Assembly (NCBI GenBank): GCA_003024785.1
Contig: PUQB01000105.1
Location: 62,001 to 126,000, forward strand
Reading direction: 5' to 3'
Source of the DNA: Selaginella tamariscina
Taxonomy: Eukaryota; Streptophyta; Lycopodiopsida; Selaginellales; Selaginellaceae
Length of the DNA stretch: 64,000 nucleotides
In this document: positions 24,094 to 34,986 of the stretch, in pieces
How positions within the stretch are numbered: position 1 is the first letter of the stretch
How the letters are laid out: each line of letters begins with the position of its first letter
The notes under the pieces: generated by a model
What the model saw: only the letters and a program-made list of their open reading frames with translations
Database searches by the model: none
Told to the model about the DNA's origin: nothing
Program-made: the position numbers and the translations under genes

Positions 24094-25074
24094 CTAGTCA
24101 CTATAACCATGTGTGTCCACATCCACATAACCACTCTATAGGGACTAAGGCTGTCATCCATGCTGCTGAGTGTTGTGAATGATTGACAGGTGTTACTTGA
24201 GTGCAGCCGTTGTTGTCATCACAACTACTAAGGAAACCTGAAAAGAAATACAAACATCTAAGGAAGCATTTTTCTTTCAGTACTTGGAGAGTTGTAAAAC
24301 CAGTTATAATGAATATTGTAATGCATATAATTCTGTTTCTTAATAATTAATAATTTTAATTATTTAATTAATATTTTTTAATATTAAAGAAATATTCTTT
24401 AGAATATATGTTTAAAGAAAAAATATTCTTTAGAATGTATGTTTAGAATTTTAATAATCAATACTTAAGTATTAATTAGTAATTTATTTTATATTTTCAT
24501 TTTCATACATCATTCCCATTTTAATTATAGCAGTCATAATTTAATATTAATAATTAAATAAAAAAGTTATTAAATTAAATTATTAAATTAATAATGATAG
24601 TAACCATTGACTCTAATTATAATTTATAATTAAATTAAATTATATATCTATCTATCTATACCGATATACCATAGCTCTTGGACTTTTCTCCCAATCGCTT
24701 CGTAACACTTGAAAAACACAACTTTAACATGTTGAGTCAAGCTCAGAGTTCATAGTGAAAGCATCCATTTTCTTTGTTGTGCATATGGAGTTGCATTGCG
24801 ACAAACAGTTTCAAAATGCTATAAACATCGCATGCAATCGCAATCCACAAGAACCTCGTATGTTTCCAGACAACTCAGGTTTTGAGTCGCATAAGATGTC
24901 CTAATGTCTCCATGTCATCCAGGAGATAAACAAAAACTGGTGGTACATGAAACACTCAAGTTCGAGACACCGTGGGAGGAGTGGAACATGAAGATAGACA
25001 TTTGCAAGAACCTGTTCGTTGTGTTTGAAATATTCTATACAAATAGACTAAAGAGTCCTATCAGTCCAACTGTT
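24094..25074. other. AT-rich 3' spacer of LecRK-1
   Basis: Non-coding, dominated by TTAATTAATAATT words, repeated almost unchanged at about 46020-46919. This side lacks the two MITE insertions present in unit 2. No gene seen. Confidence 0.45.
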
Positions 25075-25906
25075 TGTTAAAGTTGGAATGTCACGAGTCT
25101 AACAAGGAGATTATATATAAATAAAAAGGAGTAATTACTGTAGAGAGACAATAGCAAATAGATATGTTTATTTTGTTGTTTAAGCTTAACATGGTATTGA
25201 AGCAGGACCTCCACCGTCAGTCTTCCTTAACCTTGGAAGTGTTTGATGGTAAAGATTTTCAGTCGTGAAATACTAAAATGTAATTCTACTTCATAAAAAA
25301 GAATCTCTAAAGCGTGATTGAAACGGACTCAAGCCAAAGGACAATGCCTTGGAAAAAGGAGTGGACACGAAGAATAGCAAGGCATTAGGGAACCTAGGAC
25401 AAGGCATTGAAGTTACTTTGACATTGGCAAAACAGCAAAGGAAAACTGTGACACGGTGATTGATCCATGGTACAACCAGCAGAGTGAGATTGCTAGAACT
25501 CAAGCTCATGCTAAACAAATGCAAAGAAAGTAAGACATAATCTGTGAGTGATTTTGCTAGTGTTCTTTTGAACATCGCCAAGCAGATCAACACATTTCAG
25601 TTGAGGGAATTCGACAATGACAAGATGATCATAGTTTTCTTGGAGGGACTTAACGGGCTAATGCAACTCACAGGGTTGCATCATTTAAGTTCCAGTAACA
25701 CTTTTACTTAAATAGTAGCCTATCTGGAAGTAGTAAAATACGCCGTAGTAAAAAAAAACACTACAAATTAATACTTAAATTAGATTAATAATAAAGTTAT
25801 AAAATTAATCTAATTTAATTATGTTTTTACTATGGCATATTTCAAGTCCGGGTAAGCAAGGTCGAATGTGAAAGATTGGCACTCTTCCTGACGATCTGTC
25901 ACAATG
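25075..25906 (+). mobile_element. Copia-3 remnant, unit 1, left part (fossil)
   Basis: A 117-bp LTR (25075-25191, TGTTAAAG...CTTAACA) is followed by a primer site (TGGTATTGAAGC, 25192) and a decayed Gag region beginning LEVFDGKDFQ. The element is broken. The DNA transposon at 25907-34977 is inserted into it, and it continues at 34987. A second copy lies at 46920-55698. Confidence 0.75.
25737..25842. mobile_element. MITE-3, shared by both units
   Basis: About 106 bp with inverted ends AATACGCCGTAGTAAAAA and AATATGCCATAGTAAAAA and an AT-rich interior. Present at the same place in unit 2 (47581-47675), so it is older than the duplication. It lies within the Copia-3 remnant. Ends resemble the MITEs at 45742 and 45905. 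I could not define a target duplication. Confidence 0.55.
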
Positions 25907-26022
25907 GGGTTTGACATTTCCTCTTGCGCAGTTTGCCGAGCGTACGGATTTCCGTCATACCGGAATATTCCATTCCGTACAGAATATTCGTTTTTGCATA
26001 AAGAATATTCCGGTGCGGCGGG
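25907..26022 (+). repeat. Left terminal/subterminal inverted repeat of the transposon
   Basis: Starts GGGTTTGACATTTCC. It carries GAATATTC palindromes at 25963, 25982 and 26003. The block GAATATTCCGGTGCGGCGG (26003-26021) is inverted at 34755-34774 with one mismatch. The outer 35 bp match the right end only in blocks (GGG, TC--GCGCAG, CGAGC). Confidence 0.75.
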
Positions 26023-26209
26023 CGGGCAATTGTGGCGGCACGGTAATGGTGTCAAGTTTCACAAATTTGGGGGTTAATCTGACATACATATATATATTTT
26101 TATATTTATATTTTTATTTTTTAAAAAATTTATATTTATAACTATAATTATATTTTTATATAAATACCGCATCAAACTAAAAAAAATTTACAATATAAAC
26201 ATAACTCAA

Positions 26210-29200
26210 TCATGAAGACTCATTTCCACCATCCAGTGCCTCGTCGTTAATGAATGCATTATTACGGTGTCGTGAATGTTTTTCTAAAATTTGTCTGTCA
26301 TAAACTTCGAACTCTTCAACCATTTTCTTTGCCATCTGATTAGCGTAGTCTGGCAAGACAATACTGAAAACATGTTAAAGTTTAAAACCAAAGAAATGAC
26401 AAAACAAATCTCACTCATCATCTGATGACTCGTCTGATCTCTCTTCTGCTGACTCATCTGATGACTCATCGTTGTGCTCCACGGACTTCTTTGTAACAAC
26501 ATCCTCGTCGTTTCGAGAAGGCGGATCCTGGTCTCCATCGTTGTCGCTAGCCAAAGGCAAATCCTGTGCTTCTGTTTCCATGGCCCTCTTCCACTCATCA
26601 AAAGGAGTAATCATGGAAACAACTTGATCATCCCCACCACCTTCAACTGTTGTAACACCTGGAACGACCTTCCTAAAGACATCTCTGGCTACTAAAACTA
26701 GATCCTTGTTGATGTCGATTCCATAATCATGTCTCCCTGTGTGAAAAGCTGCAAGAATACTAGCACCGATTCCCACTGTTAGATCCACGACAGTTCCACC
26801 AGGCTTTGTGAGCTTCTCCACTAGCATCGCAAACAACTTGGGAGATTTCGGGCCAATTGAAATCCTGAAAGTTGCAATGTTAAAAAATGAGAAATAACAA
26901 ACAACATTGTACCATGGGAGTTGGAAATCTTCTGGCTCGTCAAGAAGAAGAGTGTAGCGAGTGTCCAGGATCTTCCTTGTTCTTGGCAACCTTAGAGTAG
27001 GGGGAACCAAAAATACACATGGCAATGATGCTTTCCTGAAAAAATAACATTAAAAAATGACATTCTCAAAAAGAAGAATTACCTTTCTAGAGAAACGGTA
27101 TCCCCATGACTTTGTGTGCACATAACTCATCTGCAGAAACTTTAGCTTGCAAGTTTCTGCAGTGTTCTTCAAAGCTGGAACATCATCCGGTAGCACAAAC
27201 ACACCACATGGCCAGCTCTGTCTAATATCCCGAAAGCAAGGTTCACCAAGTTCTTCAGCAAAGCATCCGAGAACTTCGTGTATTGATCCACCATCCCGCC
27301 TGCCTCAGCAACGCATCCGGTAGGCGGGTCGATGACAACGAGATCAACAGCTCCCTGGATGCATTTTGGTGGAGGCTTCGCACCAAACACATGAATAGTC
27401 CAACTTGACTTGTGACTCACGATCCAATCCTCAAGCTCCTTCAATCCGGGAAAAGGCCTTCCGGCTTTGAAGTACTGGACTGCAAGGTTCTCTGAATCTG
27501 CATGAATGATTTCCCAGCTTCCATTTCCCTTCTCAGGCATCACCATCCTCAACATATCATCTTCTTCCAATCCAGCCGAGATGAAGGATGGGGCTGAAGA
27601 AGAAGCTGTCCCTTGCTGACCTTGCTCGCCGATCTAGCATACCTGATATCCATCTTCACATGGAGCTTCCTTGCAGCACTGTCGTTCTTCCATAATAGCT
27701 CTCGCCGATCATCCTTGTGTATCTTATAGCTGGCCATCTCCCATTCGGGACAGTCACCAGGAAGGAAATCCAGCCAGAAAGGACAGTGTTCCACTTCGTA
27801 ATCACTGATATCACGTAACAACCGGCTCCACATGCTAGAATCCTTGGTAACATCCATCCACTCTTTGAAATCTTCAGGGAGTGCATCGTTTTTCCATTTT
27901 AAAAACCTGTAAAAATAGATAAAAATCTGTAAAGAAACAAAAAAAAAAACTTGCCTGAATGCCATTCTTTTTGCAGATTTTTCCAGCTCAAATAGTCGAG
28001 AGGTGGAATTGTCGCACCGAACTCCTTGTTCTCGAGCATGTTCTGGTACATATCCAACTTAATTTCATTGTGCATCTTCGTATACCATCATGAACTCCTC
28101 TACATGCTCGAACCAAGCTCTTTAGCTGCCTCCCGACCTGGCACGATAAAACGAATAAAAATGAAAAATATAAATATTAAATTACCTGGAACCAGTAAGT
28201 AAAGATGTGCAAAAACTTGATGAAGTCCTTGTCAGGCCAGCCGGTGACACCTTCCTTCTTGTCTTTCTCCGTCATGTTCACCAGCTTCTCAAGAACGCCA
28301 CGTTCTTGAATGTGCACAAGCTTTCCAAGGATATCAACCTTGACGTTGGAAGGAAGCTGGGACTTCGCGAGCATTTGAAGCTTCTCCAGAGTTATTTGCT
28401 TCGTTGATGGTTTGATAGTGATATCTGTGATCGCCTTGAACCAATCTTCGCCGACCGCCGGATCAGCAATGGTGAGGAATTTGTTCATCCGAACTGTGAA
28501 TGTCTTGTAAACGCTGGAGAGGATCTAGATTCTGTCTGGTTTGGTTTTCTGTTCGCAAGTTTTGTAGCGATTTGTCGCTTCAGTTGATTCTGCAAAAGAA
28601 ACCGAAAATCAAAAAACAATCAAAAGAAGAAGAAAAGATTACCTCCCAAAAAATCTTCACCAATGTCGTCTTTGGATACTCGTACCAAACGTCTTCTTTT
28701 CTGTTCGATCTCCACACTTCCACAGCTTTTCTATCTTCCTCCGGCATCCCGCGAAGAACATGATCGGTAGAAAGATCTGCAGACTTCACAACAATTCCGT
28801 AAGAACTGCAAGGTGTGAATGATTGTTGTAGGAACCACACGAGCAGTTGCTCTGCAAAACAAAACAACATTTATTTAGTATTTAAATAATGAAACAAACA
28901 AGTCACTTACTCATTCAACCGATTGCAAGCAGCGATTAGTCTCTCTTCCTGCCTGTGGATGCTATGAGTGTTGCACGTACACGCAAAGTCCATTTCAAAC
29001 CTGGCTCTTCAGCAAGCAAAGTGTTCAAAGCAACCCGACGATGATTCCCATCCCACACCAGAAACTTTGCATCTTTCAAAATCGATACCACGCAGAAAAT
29101 GCTGGCTTATGCAAATCCGCTTCAAACTCTCTATCGACCTGTGCTTCTGACTCATTCCAACTTCGGCGTTCGTCTGCACTCAGCTGTGGTCCGAAAGATA

Positions 29201-29821
29201 AGGTGAACACTGACGTCTCCTGGTAAAATCCTTCAGCTCTAATCCATCCAACAAGGTCTTTCACGCCGTCCTTAGTGACATTCCTCAAACGTTGGTGTGG
29301 GAGCAACCTGTGAACCGGGATACGCGGAGGCTCACCAAGCTCAACTGGAACGTAGTGGTCTCGTCCTTGTAGCGATGTGTCAATATCGTGTCATACCGAA
29401 TAACAAGATCCCGAAGAAGCTTGGATGGAGCCTCAAGTGTCAGCCGCTCCGGAATTGCATATGATTCGGCAACATCCTCAGGAGCATCCAGTTTCCTCTT
29501 CTTATTGAACTTTACTACCAAGATCAATGTCCGGTACTTCCTCTGCATTACCGTGTTCTGCAGAGCTTCCTGCGATCTCCCTATTTCTAGGCATCCATTC
29601 ACTCACCACAGCATGTTCATCAATGACTTGCGAACTATCCACAGGTTCATTGTTCGTCGGCATCATCTTCTCGTGTCAGTTGTTGCTTGGCGCCTCGGCC
29701 TCCTTTCTTGCCACGAGGTTTTGGAGCCATATCTGCAAGAGCTTCTTGGACGATATGTTCCTGAAGTGTCAAAGTCTTGTATTTATCTCGCAGTCTCTTA
29801 CTCTGCCTTTGCCTCATTCTG
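26210..29821 (-). CDS. ParB-like domain plus beta-class DNA amino-methyltransferase, transposon-borne, frame-disrupted
   Basis: Multi-exon minus-strand gene; the first recognised exon opens after an acceptor (TTGTAATTGCAG) with MRQRQSKRLRDKY at 29821. The N-terminal part (about 29500-28930) looks ParB/Srx-like: IPVHRLLPHQRL, VKDLVGWIRAEGF, then FLVWDGNHRRVALNTLL with a GNHRR core. The middle (about 28850-27600) is Lys/Glu-rich and unassigned. The C-terminal part shows methyltransferase motif IV as VDLVVIDPPTG (about 27330), VFVLPDD, then KSPKLFAMLVEKLTKPGG (motif X) and VVDLTVGIGAS...YGIDIN (motif I, about 26790-26720): the IV-TRD-X-I order of beta-class m4C/m6A enzymes. An acidic Ser/Asp tail and a last exon ending at 26210 follow. 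Clear introns: 28642-28590, 27080-27033, 26915-26868 and one near 26402-26341. Frame changes fall near 29640, 29400, 29070, 28480, 27560, 27200 and 26955. Target base unknown. Confidence 0.7.
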
Positions 29822-31349
29822 CAATTACAACAACTGATAAGAGTGTGTGTGTGAGTTTTTAATTTATGGACACACATTTACTATATATGTATACCTATCA
29901 ATATATATAGACACGCACACACACACATATTTGTTACATGTTGTTTGTGTGTGTGCTCACTATATAATGTTCCTTGTGTGTGTATGTGTGTAATGTTGCT
30001 TGTGTGTGTGTGTGCAATGTTGTTTGTGTTTTGTGATGTGTCTGTGAGAGAGAGAGAGGTATATTCATATCTCTTCACATGTATATACAGACAAAAAGTC
30101 ATCTCATATATAAGTCTTAATTCATATACTTATACATATATATTATAATATATATATATAAGATTTTATTAAAGATACTAAGACTATATATATTATATAA
30201 ACAAGTCTTTTTAATATGTATTATATATATATATAAACACACACACACACATGTATACAATCTAATGTTTGAATAGTGTAAAATGTTGCTTGTGTGTGTA
30301 TGTGTATGATGTTGCTTGTTTGTGTATGTGTAATGTTGCTTGTTTGTGTATAGCTTGTGTGTGTATAAATGTTATTTGTGTGTGTGTGAACACACACACC
30401 ACACACACACACACACACAAATTCCTGCAAATTGGGCAGGAATTTCTGCCGCCCGGATGGTGCGGCGGCCGCACCACCTGGGCGGCAGGATTTTTCCTGC
30501 CCAATTCGGCAGGTGTTGTGTGTTGTGTGTGTGTGTGGCAGGAATTTGTGTGTGTTCGTGTGCTGAAACAGCCGCCGGAGAGGTGTGTGTGTACATGTTT
30601 GTGAATATAGAGAAATCCTAGTGAATTCGCACATACATACACAGAAATTGCTATTAAATTTGCACACACATATATAAGATTTTACCTGTAGCCATGTCGC
30701 CGTGACGTTCACACTAGCCTCCTATCGCCACAAATGGAGAATAAGAGCGGCCACAAAAAGAAGAACAAAAGTGCCTTCTCATTAATGGAGAATGGAGAAG
30801 AAGAGTGGCCGACCCTAAACCTTTAATTAAAACCTAACCCTTAACCCTTTGACCCTTAACCATAAAATTGTGTTTAATACAATACTTGCAATAAATAACG
30901 TACTATACAAAATGATACAAATATAAACACATATTTAAGTAAAGATTTGTATGTTAAAAAAATATATTATTATATAATTAAATAAATATTCGTGTAAAAA
31001 TATGTATTTATAATATCTACAATAGTACATATTTATATAAAATACTGGTTCAAATGGTTATATAATTATAGTAAATAAAGTAATAGAATATAAACAAGTC
31101 ATAAATAAATATGGCAGATGAATGTAGATTAGACACGCATTTATTTAAATGATAATAAAGATTGCTCTATTTCTACGTGAAGTGCTATCCTATATTAACA
31201 TCTAAGATCTATATGTTTCCTTGAATTAAATATCCGCCCACGTTGAGTCATGATTGTGAATTCTTGGAACGGTAATATCTGATATTTACCAAAAGGTGAT
31301 TAGGTAATGCTGTTGTTTTTCTATCACGTTTGTGGTAACTGTTTGCACA
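29822..31349. other. Divergent intergenic region of the transposon
   Basis: Contains (TG)n/(CA)n runs, TATATA tracts (30140-30235), the palindrome at 30424-30513 and an AT-rich half (30880-31240). It lies between two genes transcribed away from each other and so should hold both promoters; no exact start site can be named. A 5' exon of the methyltransferase gene may lie here. Confidence 0.5.
30424..30513. repeat. Large GC-rich palindrome in the divergent promoter region
   Basis: Arms of about 42-45 nt centred on 30467 (GGTGCGGC-G-GCCGCACC). Outward the arms keep GCCGCCC/GGGCGGC, CTGCC/GGCAG and AATTGGGCAGG/CCTGCCCAATT with a few mismatches and a one- to two-base indel. It is extended on the left by (CA)n (about 30390-30419) and on the right by (TG)n (about 30515-30537), which also pair. 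Strong potential hairpin or cruciform. Confidence 0.9.
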
Positions 31350-34300
31350 ATGGCCAGGATTGTTTACGGTAATTTGGATCATGATGTTCCTGTGATAGAT
31401 GGTGTTGGAATCGTTCTTACTAATCAGATCAGAAAGTTCTTTGGCATTTTTGATTGGCAAAGTGTTCGCCTTTTTAAACTTCTGCATGGGCAATCTGCTT
31501 TAGAGATCGAAATAAATGAGGACCAAGATGCTGGGGGAAGGATAATCCAGGATATATTTTGTTACCGGATGGAGGACCACTGTTTAAGCTTGTCGTTGCT
31601 TCTGACTCTGAATACTCAACGTTGAAGGACCTTTTCACTTCTAATACCTGCAAAAAGGGAAGAATTCTTATCGAGGGCTCCATGATCATTCATACAAATG
31701 AATTGCCTATTGCGTATGATGGGGATGTCATTTTTGAGCTCCCTCCTTCCGAGTACAAATACAAAGGAATGAATCGGAAAGAGGATGGACATACCTGGAC
31801 TGCAGGAATAACCAGCAACTGGAATTTCCAAGCGAGGGTGTCCAGGAGCAGATGTGTTGGGAGCCTTTGTTGTATCAACCCGGACTGCCCTGCTTCTAAG
31901 GCAGGATTTCCAAACTGCACTAAATGGAAAGGATGTATTGTTTCCCCACCTTCAATCGACAAACTGGCAAAAGGATTGACATGTTTTTTCTGTAAAGAAA
32001 ATCCACTGTGCCTTGAAGTTTGTCCTGCTGTGGTTTCTACGTTTTCCCAAACGACATAACCAAGACTAGATTGTTTATCCACCAGGGAAAACATTCACAT
32101 CCAGTGGGTGATGGTGTTTCTGCATCGAGCAAAGAAGAACTGCATCTGGCGGTCCAGAATGCAACAGAAAGAACTCCCAGAGCTAGTCCAAGAGTCATCA
32201 AAATGGCAGCATGTAAAGATGCTATCTTTGGTTTCCTATTAGATAATTCTGAACCTGGAAGTTGGGATAAGCTGATGGATCACTTGCAGCCGTTATCAAA
32301 TAATCGAAGGTACAATTAGAGTTTTACTTTGTGTTGAGCATTCTTTGATAATACCTTTGATGCAAAGTTCGTCAATGGGTAGCGTCCGCAAAGAGAACTG
32401 CTGCTGAAATGCCAGAGAATATTGATGGATTGTTAGAGCTGAAACGAAGGTTGTCTATCCCATTCATCCATGTCATTCACTATCCTGGGATGAATTTCCA
32501 TGGTTCAGACGACCAAGCATTAGTTTTTAAAATGACGGTTTCAGGGCCAGGTTCTGGAATCGATTACGTAAGGATGTGCCAACCTCCTCTTGGCCGTTTG
32601 CAGAAGAGTTGGGTTCTACTTGATCACACACACCGTGTTGTTGATAAGTGGATCACTCTGGCTTTGCACGTTTACGACCCAAAGTAAGATGTTATCTTTT
32701 TGTGGTTTGCTTAACTCTTTAATTATTTTATTTGTGGTTTGCTTAACTCTTTGATTATTTTATAGTGTGCGTCGACTATCCACCATTGCTTATGGTGACA
32801 TGAAGAGACAAACGGCTGGAGCTGTAGAGAAGTTTTTTCGTGCTATGTTGGATGTTTGTTCAGAGAAGGGAATATACAATGTAGTTCGCTGGGTTTATGT
32901 CTGATGAAGCAGGAGCGATCTGGCAAGCAATCAGAAGTGTGTTCTTTAATGGCCAAGAAATTCCTGGACGTGAACGGAACTGTATCTTTCACTATGAACA
33001 AGCCATACAACGTGTGACAAGGAAGTGGGTCCCTCTTGAACATCAACAACAACATCTTCAACTTTTGAGATCCTGGCCAACAGCCACATCAACAACTGAT
33101 CGTGAAGAAATTGAAAATAATCTTTTCCGCTTTTGGAATGAAAATGTGCAGGATGTTGGAGTTATGCGGACGTGGTTTTCATGGTGGGAAAGACAGAAGA
33201 ATCATATTTCAAATGTTGTTCTTGAAAGCATGCCGGAGAATGCTGCAAGGGTTGTGCCCATGACAAACCAGTCAGAGTTGTTCACGGAAGATGGAGGAGG
33301 GCTAGAGATTCAAAATATATTTCATTGTACCAAGCTACAATCCACGACCTGACTGAATCAGTGCGACAATGTGCTCTTGTGAAGGCTTTTAGAGATGGAA
33401 GGTATAGTGGTTCCGGGCGACTTCAGAGGAGCTCTCGGCAAGGTTCAAGAGAAGAATGTCAAATGCTAACTCAACAACAGCTACAGCAAAGGTTATCATC
33501 GACTTAGTTGAAGATGTTGCTCCATCAAGCATGCAGGATATTGCTTTTGTGGCTGCCACGAATGTTGAACATCGCACTGTCCAAAGAAATATGGGGTCAG
33601 AGGCTGAACGATCCCACCGACCGGACATCTTCTATAGCGAACAGGTTATTCCAACACAGTGTAGACGGAAGCGACGGTTGGATTTTCATGTTGCAGAAGA
33701 ACATGAAGAATATGTTCTGGTTGAAGAACAAGATGTTACACCTGGACAATGGGCGATTAGAAGATGCGGTGAAAGAAGTTCTGTGAAATGTCTAGCAGGC
33801 TTTCCCTCTTCAGGAGGTCAGTGGAGTGCTTGTGACAAAAAGATCAGTCCTAGTGGTAATCGAGTGGCTGCTCCTTGTTTTTTCGGAAGGATCAGATACA
33901 ACGACAAAGAAACTGGTGAAGAATGCTTTGCTCACAAATGATGTATTTTTGTCCAACAAACATGCTCTGCAACAGACATCCAAGACCAACTATTGTTTCT
34001 CCACCAGCTTCTACCTCGGTTTGGAAAGTTCAAGTGGGCACGAAGCTGATAGCGGTGGAGATCAATGATCTGGCAAGATCGGTTTATGCTAGCTGGGCTT
34101 CCTTCAGCTCATGCAAGAGTGCCAGGTTTTTCAACACCTCATGTTCCTTCAGTTCCTGTTGGAGTCACTGGATTTTCAACGCCCCCTGCACAATTTCGTG
34201 GACCTCCTGTTCCTACAAGTGGTCGTGCAACAAGAACACCTTCAGGGATGTCTAAGAAACACAGGTAAGTTTTGAAGCATGTTTGACGTTGGAAGCATAT

Positions 34301-34588
34301 GTCGCAGAAGTTGACGTGGTTGATCCTCCAACATGCATTCGCTTCAGAGTATGTGACAACGACCATACATCTGCTTGGGTTGTCATTTGTAGCGCACCAT
34401 CTTGTTCATGCTCGGAGTTCTGCAATGGTCGTCAGTGGGTGCCTTGTAAACATATGTATTTTGTTTACAAGCGTGTATTGGGAGCTGATCCTCGAGTTGT
34501 CAAGCATTTGCAACGCCGTACACTTGCACCCCGTGAACTGAGTTCTTTATTGATGCTACCAAGGAACCTCCATCCTCCATCTATTTAG
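31350..34588 (+). CDS. Mutator-like DDE transposase with Cys/His finger and SWIM domain, frame-disrupted
   Basis: Exons about 31350-32309, 32368-32683, 32766-34264 and 34308-34588, with GT-AG introns of 44-82 bp. The N-terminus (MARIVYGNLDHDVPV...) is unassigned. A Cys-rich block (CCINPDCPASKAGFPNC...CFFCKENPLC, about 31860-32020) followed by GKHSHP suggests a WRKY/GCM1- or FLYWCH-like DNA-binding finger. The catalytic core reads LLDHTH (about 32620, first Asp), AYGDMKRQTAGAVEKFF, MSDEAGAIWQAI (32899, second Asp), FHYEQAIQR, and MTNQSE (about 33275, likely Glu). A Pro-rich linker precedes the SWIM finger CSCSEFCNGRQWVPCKH (about 34400-34450). It should cut and join the element's ends in the nucleus. 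Frame changes occur near 31555, 32040, 32380, 32890, 33340, 33940 and 34060, so this copy is unlikely to be active. Confidence 0.82.
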
Positions 34589-34751
34589 TGTGTTTGGTTT
34601 ATTTTCAAACAGCTTCGGATTTATATTTGTTATTTCAAACTTATAATTTTCAATATAAATTTTAATGGTAATTTTATGCTTAGCATATTTTTAAATAATT
34701 TAACATATATTTCCTTCAAATATAACAGAAATATACTACCATATTTTGTAT

Positions 34752-34977
34752 GCGGCCGCCGCACCAGAATATTCTAGAATATTCTTAAAGATTTTGAAAG
34801 GTTCAATTGTGTGTACGGGTTTGACATTTCCTCGAGCGCAGTTTGCGTACGACAAATTTCCGTACAGAATATTTCGAGAATATCTAAACGGAAATACTAC
34901 GGAACAACAGAAATATTCCAAAATATTCCAAATCTAGGTCAAGCTCGTTGACCTGCGCTCGAATTTCGCCGTGCCCC
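34752..34977 (-). repeat. Right terminal/subterminal inverted repeat of the transposon
   Basis: Ends ...CGAATTTCGCCGTGCCCC against the target duplication. Contains many GAATATTC/AATATTCC words (34768-34788, 34868-34880, 34911-34931) and the inverted CCGCCGCACCAGAATATTC block. It also holds a direct-orientation copy of the left tip (GGGTTTGACATTTCCTC at about 34819-34835), so a terminal segment is duplicated internally. Confidence 0.7.
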
Positions 34978-34986
34978 GTCACAATG

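Larger units (their letters stand above)
25907..34977. mobile_element. Mutator-like DNA transposon carrying a ParB/DNA-methyltransferase gene
   Basis: A 9071-bp insertion flanked by the 9-bp direct repeat GTCACAATG (25898-25906 and 34978-34986). The paralogous unit has one uninterrupted GTCACAATG (47731-47739) in the same context, so the insertion and its exact ends are proven by an empty site. The ends are divergent inverted repeats. Inside are two divergent multi-exon genes: a DDE transposase with SWIM finger on the plus strand (31350-34588) and a ParB-like plus methyltransferase gene on the minus strand (26210-29821), separated by 1.5 kb of microsatellites and a large palindrome. The 9-bp duplication, D-D-E layout and SWIM domain point to the Mutator superfamily; KDZ/Zisupton elements also use SWIM and are the alternative. 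Both genes are frame-disrupted in this copy. Confidence 0.88.

Noticed and set aside
29881-30712. Several Thr/His- or Cys/Val-rich frames
   Set aside because: Translations of CA/TG microsatellites in the transposon's intergenic region, not proteins.
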